Below, in pieces: positions 1 through 5,050 of a stretch of DNA of 6,316 nucleotides; position 1 is the stretch's first letter, and each line of letters begins with the position of its first letter. Source of the stretch: Prevotellaceae bacterium (GTDB taxonomy: Bacteria > Bacteroidota > Bacteroidia > Bacteroidales > UBA932); the NCBI GenBank assembly GCA_031273285.1, contig JAISSE010000147.1, positions 1 to 6,316 of the forward strand, in the 5' to 3' direction. The notes under the pieces are model-generated. The model ran no database searches. It saw only the letters and a list, made by a program, of their open reading frames with translations, and was not told where the DNA came from. The position numbers and the translations under genes are program-made.

Positions 1-61
1 CGCATATCACAGCAGCCGAAGTGTCGTCGCAAGATGATTCGATTCCCAGTATTTTAACCAT
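1..61 (-). CDS. tsaD: TsaD, tRNA A37 threonylcarbamoyltransferase, N-terminus only
   Basis: This is the first 20 codons of a gene that runs off the left edge of the window. The minus strand from the ATG at 61 reads MVKILGIESSCDDTSAAVIC. The ILGIESSCDDT opening is the characteristic start of the TsaD/Kae1/Gcp family (E. coli TsaD begins with a closely similar GIETSCDET). TsaD transfers the threonylcarbamoyl group from threonylcarbamoyl-AMP to A37 of tRNAs that read ANN codons, giving t6A, and works in the cytoplasm with TsaB and TsaE. Only the start of the ATPase-like fold is visible, so the metal-binding histidines cannot be checked. The start is supported by a TAnnTTTG box 33 bases upstream. 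The gene is divergent from the radical SAM gene, with about 660 bases between them. The family call rests on few residues, but they are distinctive. Confidence 0.88.
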   Translation of the reverse strand, partial: MVKILGIESSCDDTSAAVIC

Positions 62-93
62 TTAATCCTGTTTGTATATATAAAAACACGGTG

Positions 94-101
94 CAAAATT
101 A
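94..101 (-). promoter_or_regulatory. -7 box of the tsaD promoter
   Basis: The minus strand reads TAATTTTG, an exact match to the Bacteroidota -7 consensus TAnnTTTG, about 33 bases before the tsaD start. No TTTG element is found at the expected 19-21 base spacing. That position falls inside the left inverted repeat (113-146). The box itself is seen directly; its use as a promoter is inferred. Confidence 0.5.
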
Positions 102-112
102 GTTTATTTTGG

Positions 113-146
113 CTAAATCTTATTTTGAGGTGCTGTGAAAAATATT
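113..146. repeat. Left arm of a 34-base inverted repeat
   Basis: These 34 bases match the reverse complement of 640-673 at 31 positions. The outer 17 bases, CTAAATCTTATTTTGAG (113-129), are perfectly matched, and so are the inner 11, TGAAAAATATT (136-146). The three mismatches fall at 130, 134 and 135. Outside 113 and inside 146 the match stops. A pair this long within 561 bases is very unlikely by chance, although the A/T-rich composition lowers the bar a little. The two arms could be terminal inverted repeats of a small mobile element, recombination sites, or two inverted copies of a dispersed repeat. Confidence 0.85.
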
Positions 147-405
147 CGGCAATACGATAAAGGAAAAAATCCCTGTCTTTCAGTCCGTAGTTTGCGGAAA
201 CAAATCACCGGAAACCAAAGCATAAGTCGAACTCATATCTTTTGATTTTTTGCAAGTCGTCGCCAAACTGTCTGCTCAACTTCTTCGGCGCAGGTACTCT
301 CCACGGGCTGATGTCCTTTCTTTTTGCGTCCCATCTTTGATCAAATTTATCCCCAAATGCCCATTAGAATATTTTTCCTTTTTTGTTCCGACTTGTCCGG
401 CTTGA

Positions 406-450
406 GAGATTGCTTCCGGCTCGTGCCTCGCCGTACTACTACTGATGACG
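406..450 (-). repeat. REP-like palindromic element, copy 1 (inverted)
   Basis: It begins GAGATTGCTTC (406-416), contains TCGTGCCTCGC (421-431) and ends ATGACG (445-450). Read on the minus strand this gives the order CGTCAT, GCGAGGCACGA, GAAGCAATCTC. From memory, this resembles a dispersed element of the form CGTCATTGCGAGG..GAAGCAATCTC that is common between genes in many bacteria, here with small internal insertions. Its ends are the exact reverse complement of the ends of copy 2 at 478-532. Confidence 0.6.
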
Positions 451-477
451 GACAGCGTTGTGTTGTTCCCGCCCTGT

Positions 478-532
478 CGTCATTGCGAATTGTTCATTGT
501 GAGGAACGAGCAATGAACAATGAAGCAATCTC
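478..532 (+). repeat. REP-like palindromic element, copy 2, with internal hairpin
   Basis: It begins CGTCATTGCGA (478-488), carries TGAGGAACGAG (500-510) and ends GAAGCAATCTC (522-532), the same pattern as copy 1 but in the opposite orientation. Within it, ATTGTTCATTG (489-499) pairs perfectly with CAATGAACAAT (511-521) around an 11-base loop, and ATTGC (482-486) pairs with GCAAT (525-529) below it. The two copies together form a BIME-like inverted pair whose inner ends (445-454 and 474-483) also pair apart from a one-base bulge. A plus-strand reading frame passes through these repeats but is not a gene. Confidence 0.6.
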
Positions 533-639
533 CAAACAGGAAAAAGATTGCCGGAGTATTGAATATTCCGACAAAAATTACATCAATTTCGGGAATAAGA
601 TTCTAATCATTTTGGGTTTATTACGGGGCAAACGCACTC

Positions 640-673
640 AATATTTTTCATGGCATCTCAAAATAAGATTTAG
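640..673. repeat. Right arm of a 34-base inverted repeat
   Basis: This is the partner of 113-146. Its outer end, CTCAAAATAAGATTTAG (657-673), is the exact reverse complement of the outer end of the left arm. The outer edge lies 19 bases before the -7 box of the radical SAM gene, so the -33-like TTTA of that promoter (669-672) lies inside the repeat. I could not find an identical target-site duplication immediately outside the two arms. Confidence 0.85.
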
Positions 674-700
674 TGTATTTCCCGATTTTTTATACTTTTG
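669..700 (+). promoter_or_regulatory. Promoter of the radical SAM gene
   Basis: TACTTTTG at 693-700 matches the -7 consensus TAnnTTTG. Twenty bases upstream is TTTA (669-672), one base off the -33 TTTG. Transcription would start near 705, giving a leader of about 15 bases before the ATG at 720. The -33 part lies in the right inverted repeat. Confidence 0.55.
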
Positions 701-719
701 CGGAATAAACAGTGATTAA

Positions 720-1694
720 ATGGAGAAATATTTTTGGGGTGACAACAGGCGATTCAACAGTTATGCGGGATATTTCGTGAGGACATTCGGCGGAAGAGTG
801 CAGAAAGTATCTATTGATGCCGGTTTTACCTGTCCCAACAGAGACGGACTGCTGGGGAAAGGCGGATGCACCTATTGCGACAACAGCAGTTTTAATCCTT
901 CGTATTGCCTTCCGCAAAAGTCCGTTACCGAACAGATTGCCGAAGGCATAGAGTTTCACGCCCGACGCTATCGCCGCGCCGACAGGTTTCTGGCTTATTT
1001 TCAGGCTTATTCGAATACTTACGCCCGTACGGAACAGTTGAAAACGATATATTCCGAAGCTCTGGAATATCCCGGCGTGATTGGACTGGTCATCGGTACC
1101 CGTCCCGACTGTGTCGATGCGGAAAAACTTGATTATCTTGCCGAATTATCGGAAAAACACCATATTGTTCTGGAATACGGAGTGGAATCGTGTTATGACA
1201 GGACATTGAAACGAATCAACCGCAAACACGATTTCGAATGTTCGCGCAGGGCAATTGAAGAAACGGCGGCACGCGGAATAACGACCGGTATCCACCTGAT
1301 GTTCGGACTTCCGGGCGAAACGGTGCGGGAAATGCTCGACGAAATTGCCGTTATCTCCGAACTTCCGATACATTCCGTCAAATTCCATCAGTTGCAGCTG
1401 CTGAAAAACACCGAAATAACAAAAGAATACATGCGCAGCGCTTCCGATTTCCATATTTTCGACGTACCCGAATATATCGACTTCATGACCGGCGTGATTG
1501 AAAAACTCCGCCCCGACATCGTAGTCGAACGCATTGCGGGAGAAGTGCCTCCGAAGTTTTTGGCTGTACCGGCATGGTGTTCTTTGCGTAACGACCAACT
1601 TCTCGCCCTTTTCGAGAAAAATCTTGAAATCAGGGACACATGGCAGGGTCGATTATACCGCAGCAGCACGGCACGCCCGATTATCGACGGTTGA
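720..1694 (+). CDS. Radical SAM protein, YhcC/TIGR01212 family
   Basis: This 324-residue protein belongs to the Elp3-related radical SAM group represented by E. coli YhcC. The cluster cysteines are C38, C50 and C53 in CPNRDGLLGKGGCTYC, the wide CX11CX2C spacing of this family rather than CX3CX2C. Other typical stretches are GLVIGTRPDCV (about 122-132), LEYGVES with RINRKHD shortly after (about 150-170), and GIHLMFGLPGET (about 190-201), as in the SAM-binding barrel. The length is usual for the family. The biochemical role is unsettled as far as I know; a cytoplasmic SAM-dependent modification is likely. An in-frame TAA directly before the ATG fixes the start, and there is no clear Shine-Dalgarno site. 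The gene appears to be transcribed alone and converges with the XRE-cupin gene, 30 bases away. The family call is firm and the function is not. Confidence 0.93.
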   Translation: MEKYFWGDNRRFNSYAGYFVRTFGGRVQKVSIDAGFTCPNRDGLLGKGGCTYCDNSSFNPSYCLPQKSVTEQIAEGIEFHARRYRRADRFLAYFQAYSNTYARTEQLKTIYSEALEYPGVIGLVIGTRPDCVDAEKLDYLAELSEKHHIVLEYGVESCYDRTLKRINRKHDFECSRRAIEETAARGITTGIHLMFGLPGETVREMLDEIAVISELPIHSVKFHQLQLLKNTEITKEYMRSASDFHIFDVPEYIDFMTGVIEKLRPDIVVERIAGEVPPKFLAVPAWCSLRNDQLLALFEKNLEIRDTWQGRLYRSSTARPIIDG

Positions 1695-1724
1695 AACCGC
1701 CAACAAAATCAACAGTTTCGACAA

Positions 1725-2294
1725 TCATATCGGAGCATAAACAACCGCCAGAATTTTGGCTTGTCCGTTTACCGCCTGAATACCATGCTCCACTATCGAA
1801 TCGTAGTAAATGCTGTCGCCGGAATTGAGAGTATAGCTTTTCTGTCCGTACATAACCTCCACAACTCCGTCTAAACAATAGATAAACTCCTCACCCTCAT
1901 GAGATGAGAAAACAAAATCATCGCCTTTGGAATTGTTTATTTCGATGATAAACGGCTCCATGTAGCGTCCCGATTTTGCTCTTGCCAGCGAATAGTAATC
2001 CAGATGTTTGGTGTCGTCCTTGGAGGAATTGAACCTTACGCCCTTGTTGTAGTCCTCTTTTCGACAGACAACAAGCCCGTCCGATTCGACATCGTCTAAA
2101 AATGTTCCCAGCCTGACACCCAGCGCCCTTGCTATTTTAATCAATGGCGACAAAGACAGGGATGCTCCGTTTTCGATCGTTTCAATCTGATCGACCGTAA
2201 GTCCCGTGCGTTCGGACAGGGTCGCCGTGTCAATCAGTTTGGATTCTCTGACGGACTTCACTTTACTTCCTGCCGTAACAATAGATTCATTCAT
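1725..2294 (-). CDS. XRE-family transcriptional regulator with C-terminal cupin domain
   Basis: This 189-residue protein has two domains. Residues about 9-66 are an XRE/Cro-type helix-turn-helix (LSERTGLTVDQIETIENG, then SPLIKIARALGVRLGTFL). Residues about 115-187 are a cupin barrel: H132 and E136 in SSHEGEEFIYCLDG, then LNSGDSIYYDS and H170, the usual metal or ligand positions. Such proteins are DNA-binding regulators whose cupin senses a small molecule; the ligand here cannot be read from the sequence. The frame is open back to an ATG at 2348, but I prefer the ATG at 2294 because the fold begins there and the added 18 residues (MGMIHGNIF...) resemble nothing in the family. No adjacent co-directional target gene is visible: bioD lies upstream on the same strand, but a -7 box and a gap of about 280 bases separate them. 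Its regulatory target is unknown. Confidence 0.9.
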   Translation of the reverse strand: MNESIVTAGSKVKSVRESKLIDTATLSERTGLTVDQIETIENGASLSLSPLIKIARALGVRLGTFLDDVESDGLVVCRKEDYNKGVRFNSSKDDTKHLDYYSLARAKSGRYMEPFIIEINNSKGDDFVFSSHEGEEFIYCLDGVVEVMYGQKSYTLNSGDSIYYDSIVEHGIQAVNGQAKILAVVYAPI

Positions 2295-2377
2295 AAAACA
2301 ACCAATCTTATTTAAATTACAAAAAATATTCCCATGTATCATTCCCATGAACCATTGTGAACAAACATGTTAAATCG

Positions 2378-2405
2378 TTCGTAATTCGTAATTTTTAATT
2401 CGTAA
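2378..2405. repeat. Heptanucleotide tandem repeat in the XRE-cupin leader
   Basis: Four consecutive 7-base units read TTCGTAA, TTCGTAA, TTTTTAA and TTCGTAA. The third unit is degenerate. The array lies between the predicted -7 box (2426-2433) and the start codon of the XRE-cupin gene, so it would be transcribed in the leader. Heptamer arrays of this kind (TTACGAA on the other strand) occur between genes in many A/T-rich genomes, so it may be only a dispersed simple repeat. Confidence 0.7.
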
Positions 2406-2425
2406 TTATATATTTAACCAGAAGG

Positions 2426-2459
2426 CAAAGATAATATTTTCATTTGATTGTGATGCAAA
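2426..2459 (-). promoter_or_regulatory. Promoter of the XRE-cupin gene
   Basis: The minus strand has TATCTTTG (2426-2433), an exact TAnnTTTG box, with TTTG (2456-2459) 22 bases upstream, slightly wider than the usual 19-21. Transcription would start near 2420, giving a long leader of about 125 bases that contains the heptamer repeats and two copies of ATTCCCATG (2328-2336, 2341-2349). The box lies about 140 bases downstream of the bioD stop, supporting a transcription unit separate from bioCD. Confidence 0.5.
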
Positions 2460-2571
2460 CAGATTGATTTTATTTTGCCGCATAATTTTTGCTCATGGTC
2501 TAAAGTTCTGTATATCATTATATAAAATCCGCATATTTATTTCAGGATACGGTGTTTTTTATTGATCTCAA

Positions 2572-3231
2572 TCACTCCAAAATCCATGAACGCACGGTTT
2601 TATTCCGTATTTCCATCCACATAATCCGGGTGAAATTACCTCTCAGATAATTTTGCAGATATTCCGCAGTGTCTTCGCATATCACTCTGTCTTTCGTCCT
2701 GAATTTATTGTACACTACGCCAATCAGTTTAATTTTTTCGTACCGGCATATTTCGAGTGTGAGCAGGGTATGATTGATGCTGCCGAGCCGCGGCGATGTT
2801 ACCACAATCACAGGCAGTTTCTCGTCCCTGACATAGTCCAGCGCGGTATAGCCTTCGGTCAGAGGCGACATTATGCCTCCGACACCTTCGATAAGCGTCA
2901 TGTCATATTTGGCTTTCAGGATATTAGTCGCATTTTGTATTTTTGCGATATCTATGCGGACATCGTCTATCCGGGCGGCAAGATGCGGCGAAGCGGGATA
3001 TGACAATACCAGCGGGCAGGTCGTACCGTCGAGATCTTCCGGCAAAAGTCCCGTTCCCATGATTTTCCTGTGTATTTCAATATCTTCCGAAATACCGCTG
3101 TTTCCCGTCTGTACAAGTTTTTGAGTGATGACCGTATAGCCTTCCTTCGCGTATTTCTTTGCCAGATAGCCGGTTGCATAACTTTTACCGATGTTGGTGT
3201 CTATCCCCGTTACAAAAATTGCCTGTCCCAT
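2572..3231 (-). CDS. bioD: Dethiobiotin synthetase BioD
   Basis: This 219-residue enzyme makes dethiobiotin from 7,8-diaminopelargonate, CO2 and ATP, the penultimate step of biotin synthesis, in the cytoplasm. The P-loop is GIDTNIGKS (9-17; family form GTDTxVGKT). K38 in QKLVQTG fits the catalytic KPxxTG lysine, although the usual proline is leucine. SPHLAA is at 81-86, and E115 in EGVGG (115-119) matches the EGAGG motif. SPRLGSINHTLLT in the C-terminal half is also typical. The last ten or so residues after WMEIR (NKTVRSWILE) look like a short extension. The ATG overlaps the bioC stop in TAATG, so translation is probably coupled. Length and motifs are complete and I see no frameshift. The missing proline and the isoleucine in the P-loop are conservative deviations. 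Confidence 0.95.
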   Translation of the reverse strand: MGQAIFVTGIDTNIGKSYATGYLAKKYAKEGYTVITQKLVQTGNSGISEDIEIHRKIMGTGLLPEDLDGTTCPLVLSYPASPHLAARIDDVRIDIAKIQNATNILKAKYDMTLIEGVGGIMSPLTEGYTALDYVRDEKLPVIVVTSPRLGSINHTLLTLEICRYEKIKLIGVVYNKFRTKDRVICEDTAEYLQNYLRGNFTRIMWMEIRNKTVRSWILE

Positions 3232-3983
3232 TATATTTTCTTTAAAACCAGATAAATCGGGTTATATGTCAATATTACCTTTGTTCCGTCCGAAAACATT
3301 TTGTCGTATTTGTTGCAAAATGATTTTAATTTTGACTGCGTTCTCATTATCCCCGAACAACCTGCATTGACGCCGGTTCTCCGAAAATGTGAAAGTATGT
3401 CGGTTGCCGAGTCAAAAAACACCGGTATTTCTTCTTCCGACAGATGTACCGGTTCGAAACCGTCCGAAAATAAATTCCGCAAATAATCCGACGAAGGATA
3501 TTCCAGACCCGTACCCGTTATTTCCCGTATTTCCTTGAGATTGTTTTTACCGAAAGCAGACAAAAACATATAGCCTTTCGGCGAAAGGCTTCGGTGCGCC
3601 TTGTCTGCAAAAACATCAAGATTGTCAAACCATTGGAGGGTAGATGAAGACACCAGCAAATCTATTTTGTCGGGAAAGTCAACCGACTGTGCATCACCGC
3701 CTATAAACGTATAATTGCTTTTCGGAAACAGAGAATCCATCAAAAACTCGACTTTATCGTTTATATCGTTAAGATAATAGTATGCATGGGCAAACAGGGG
3801 AAGGATGTTTTTTGTCAATAACCCCGTACCGCAACCTATTTCCAGTATAATCTCCGGTGTGTGAGGGTACAGGGCGGATATCAGGGCGGCAAGTTTCCCT
3901 GCGATTTCCTTCTGAGCATAAGCATTTTCGTCGTATGTATCCGTACTTTTACCGAATTTATGTTTTATTATACTGTTATTCAT
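3231..3983 (-). CDS. bioC: Malonyl-ACP O-methyltransferase BioC
   Basis: This 250-residue class I SAM methyltransferase is probably BioC, which methylates the free carboxyl of malonyl-ACP so that fatty acid synthesis can extend it to pimeloyl-ACP methyl ester. SAM-binding motif I is LEIGCGTG (47-54), the acidic residue after strand 2 is D73 in LNDIND, and GGDAQ (95-99) and SSSTLQWF (112-119) follow; STLQWF is a strong BioC signature. FRRTGVNA in the C-terminal part matches the BioC HLKxTGVNA stretch, and the N-terminus with KHKFGKSTDTYDENA is also typical. It is the first gene of a two-gene unit with bioD. The esterase needed to remove the methyl group later (BioH, BioG or similar) is not in the window. 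The start at 3983 follows a TAnnTTTG box by 37 bases. A general methyltransferase is less likely given the bioD neighbour. Confidence 0.93.
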   Translation of the reverse strand: MNNSIIKHKFGKSTDTYDENAYAQKEIAGKLAALISALYPHTPEIILEIGCGTGLLTKNILPLFAHAYYYLNDINDKVEFLMDSLFPKSNYTFIGGDAQSVDFPDKIDLLVSSSTLQWFDNLDVFADKAHRSLSPKGYMFLSAFGKNNLKEIREITGTGLEYPSSDYLRNLFSDGFEPVHLSEEEIPVFFDSATDILSHFRRTGVNAGCSGIMRTQSKLKSFCNKYDKMFSDGTKVILTYNPIYLVLKKI

Positions 3984-4020
3984 TTAATTATACCAATATT
4001 GACCATTCTCGAATCCGCTG

Positions 4021-4053
4021 CAAAGTTAATAGAATTAAGCATTAGTCGGTAAA
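4021..4053 (-). promoter_or_regulatory. Promoter of bioCD
   Basis: The minus strand has TAACTTTG (4021-4028) followed by CAG, a very good TAnnTTTG -7 box. TTTA (4050-4053) lies 21 bases upstream in the -33 position. Transcription would start near 4014, about 30 bases before the bioC ATG. The -33 part overlaps the palindrome at 4047-4061. Confidence 0.6.
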
Positions 4054-4061
4054 AATTACCG
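4047..4061. promoter_or_regulatory. Palindrome over the -33 region of the bioC promoter
   Basis: CGGTAAAAATTACCG is a perfect 6-base inverted repeat around three bases. Its position over the -33 region suggests an operator. It does not match the BirA (TTGTAAACC..GGTTTACAA) or BioR (TTATMKATAA) sites as I remember them. A chance palindrome in A/T-rich DNA is possible. Confidence 0.35.
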
Positions 4062-4071
4062 TAATTCGCAG

Positions 4072-4091
4072 ATTATCATTTATTTGATAAT
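4072..4091. terminator. Small hairpin downstream of the nitrilase-family gene
   Basis: ATTATCA (4072-4078) and TGATAAT (4085-4091) form a 7-base stem with a 6-base loop, 70-90 bases after the minus-strand stop of the nitrilase-family gene. The stem is A/T-rich and has no U-run after it on the minus strand, so it is a weak terminator candidate. It also lies just upstream of the bioC promoter, so an operator is an alternative. Confidence 0.25.
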
Positions 4092-4109
4092 ATGGCGGTT
4101 CTTTTATTT

Positions 4110-4145
4110 ATCTGTGTAAATCCTTAAAATCCGCGTCATCTGCGT
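4110..4145. repeat. Imperfect short tandem repeat, ATCYGYGT units
   Basis: Units ATCTGTGT (4110-4117), a degenerate ATCCTTAA (4120-4127), ATCCGCGT (4129-4136) and ATCTGCGT (4138-4145) follow each other every 9-10 bases, just after the stop of the nitrilase-family gene. From memory, similar stretches (ATCTGTGTAAATCCGTGT...) are common dispersed intergenic repeats in Bacteroidota and other genomes. No function can be read from it. Confidence 0.55.
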
Positions 4146-4160
4146 GCTTCCGAGACAGCT

Positions 4161-4922
4161 TCATTCCACAGTGAATTTATCGGCATCCGCAAGTGCGGGG
4201 AATTTTTCACGGAAATTATTCAACGGCTGAAGGTCTATACTGCCCAGTACCGCTTCTTCTCCGTCCGATTTTGCTGATGCCAGCGGTTTGCCGAGAAAAT
4301 CAATCAGGGCGCTTCCTCCGCTGTATTTCGCCGCAGGATCCGAACCGGTGCGATTAACTCCGGCAACATAGCACTGATTTTCTATCGCACGCGCCGCCAG
4401 CAGAGTATTCCATGCGCCTATGCGGGAGACAGGCCAGTTGGCAACGTAGATAATCATGTCATAATCACCTTTGTTACGCGAAAAAACAGGAAAACGTATG
4501 TCATAGCATACCTGCAGCAGTATTCCGAATCCTCCGTATTCCGCAACGACACGTTCGCTGCCTGCCGCATATTCGTTGGTTTCACCCGCAAAAGAAAACA
4601 GATGTCGTTTGTTATAAGCCGAATAACTGCCGTCGGGTCGGACAAAATAGAAGCGGTTGTAATATTTGCCGTTTTCTTCAACGGCAATACTGCCGGCAAT
4701 GGCGGAATTTTTCTCTTGCGCCGTATTTTGTAACCATTCAAGAGTAAGAGTATCGGCTTTTTCGGCTACATTTTGGGCTGAAATGCAGAAACCTGTCGTG
4801 AACATCTCCGGAAGAATAATAATATCCGCTTTTGGCGAAGATTCGATAACGGTTTTGATGTGCGTTTTGTTCTCTTCCGGCGATTGCCATTTTATGTCTG
4901 TCTGTAATAATAAAATATCCAT
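4161..4922 (-). CDS. Nitrilase-family amidase, omega-amidase (YafV/Nit2) type
   Basis: This 253-residue C-N hydrolase carries the full nitrilase triad: E39 (ILPEMFTTGF), K105 (YNKRHLFSF) and C139 (QVCYDIRFPVFSRN). LPEMFTTGF, NKRHLFSFAGE and VANWPVSRIGAW are typical of the YafV/Nit2 branch, whose members act as omega-amidases on 2-oxoglutaramate and 2-oxosuccinamate, giving 2-oxo acids and ammonia. The protein is expected to be cytoplasmic; no signal peptide is seen. The frame stays open upstream to an ATG at 5000, but the ATG at 4922 is chosen because the conserved N-terminus MDILLLQTDIKW starts there, the length fits the family, and an exact promoter box lies only 19 bases upstream, so the extra 26 codons would be untranscribed. 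In methionine salvage an omega-amidase partners with a glutamine transaminase; the PLP gene next door is not one, but belongs to sulfur amino acid metabolism. The substrate is inferred. Confidence 0.9.
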   Translation of the reverse strand: MDILLLQTDIKWQSPEENKTHIKTVIESSPKADIIILPEMFTTGFCISAQNVAEKADTLTLEWLQNTAQEKNSAIAGSIAVEENGKYYNRFYFVRPDGSYSAYNKRHLFSFAGETNEYAAGSERVVAEYGGFGILLQVCYDIRFPVFSRNKGDYDMIIYVANWPVSRIGAWNTLLAARAIENQCYVAGVNRTGSDPAAKYSGGSALIDFLGKPLASAKSDGEEAVLGSIDLQPLNNFREKFPALADADKFTVE

Positions 4923-4940
4923 AATATCCGATTTTTTCGG

Positions 4941-4972
4941 CAAAATTAAGCTGTTTTTCCGAAACAAACAAA
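4941..4972 (-). promoter_or_regulatory. Promoter of the nitrilase-family gene
   Basis: On the minus strand TTTG (4969-4972) is followed after 20 bases by TAATTTTG (4941-4948), a full match to the Bacteroidota TTTG-N19-21-TAnnTTTG promoter and the best one in the window. Transcription would start near 4935, leaving a leader of only about 13 bases before the ATG at 4922. This rules against the longer reading from 5000. Confidence 0.7.
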
Positions 4973-4990
4973 ACATTTCCTCAATCCCGT

Positions 4991-5018
4991 GGGCGAACAC
5001 CTCTCAATGTGTTCGCCC
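4991..5018 (-). terminator. Strong G/C-rich hairpin after the PLP enzyme gene
   Basis: GGGCGAACAC (4991-5000) and GTGTTCGCCC (5009-5018) form a perfect 10-base stem with an 8-base loop, starting 32 bases after the PLP gene stop on the minus strand and ending 18 bases before the -33 of the nitrilase-family gene promoter. The position fits a terminator separating the two units. There is no U-run on the minus strand; on the plus strand the flank is only moderately T-rich. From memory, hairpins with GGGGCGAACAC..GTTCGCCCC are also a dispersed REP-like repeat in many genomes, so it may serve both roles. Confidence 0.55.
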
Positions 5019-5050
5019 CGCATCTGTATATTATTATTTGTCAGGATTCA

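Larger units (their letters stand above)
113..673. mobile_element. Candidate MITE-like or IS-remnant segment bounded by inverted repeats
   Basis: The 561-base segment is bounded by the 34-base inverted repeats and fills most of the 658-base gap between tsaD and the radical SAM gene. It holds no credible gene. On the minus strand an open stretch (about 207-368) reads protein-like but has no good start and is closed by an in-frame TGA; I do not recognise it. The segment also holds a nested REP-like inverted pair at 406-532. A further inverted match, ATTAGAAT (363-370) against ATTCTAAT (600-607), hints that the two arms share ancestry over a longer span with one copy internally deleted. Terminal repeats, small size and no transposase fit a MITE or decayed IS. 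The lack of a visible target duplication weakens this, and an invertible segment is the main alternative. Confidence 0.4.

Noticed and set aside
225..326. Small minus-strand frame MGRKKKGHQPVE.. (about 33 residues) whose stop overlaps an 18-residue frame by ATGA
   Set aside because: Very short, no recognised family, inside the repeat-bounded segment; the overlap is probably chance.
324..719. 131-residue plus-strand open frame before the radical SAM gene
   Set aside because: It runs through both REP-like copies and the right inverted repeat, has no family resemblance, and its CEERAMNNEAIS stretch is a translated repeat.
1146..1598. 150-residue minus-strand open frame within the radical SAM gene
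   Set aside because: Antisense shadow of a conserved protein.
1695..1724. Bidirectional terminator between the convergent radical SAM and XRE-cupin genes
   Set aside because: Only 5-base complementarities are found (CGGTT/AACCG, GAAAC/GTTTC) and no U-run.
2295..2348. Longer N-terminus for the XRE-cupin protein, starting at 2348
   Set aside because: The added 18 residues include the direct repeat ATTCCCATG and resemble no family N-terminus; kept as a less likely alternative.
4923..5000. Longer N-terminus for the nitrilase-family gene, starting at 5000
   Set aside because: It would begin inside the terminator-like hairpin and run through the promoter, and it is not part of the conserved protein.
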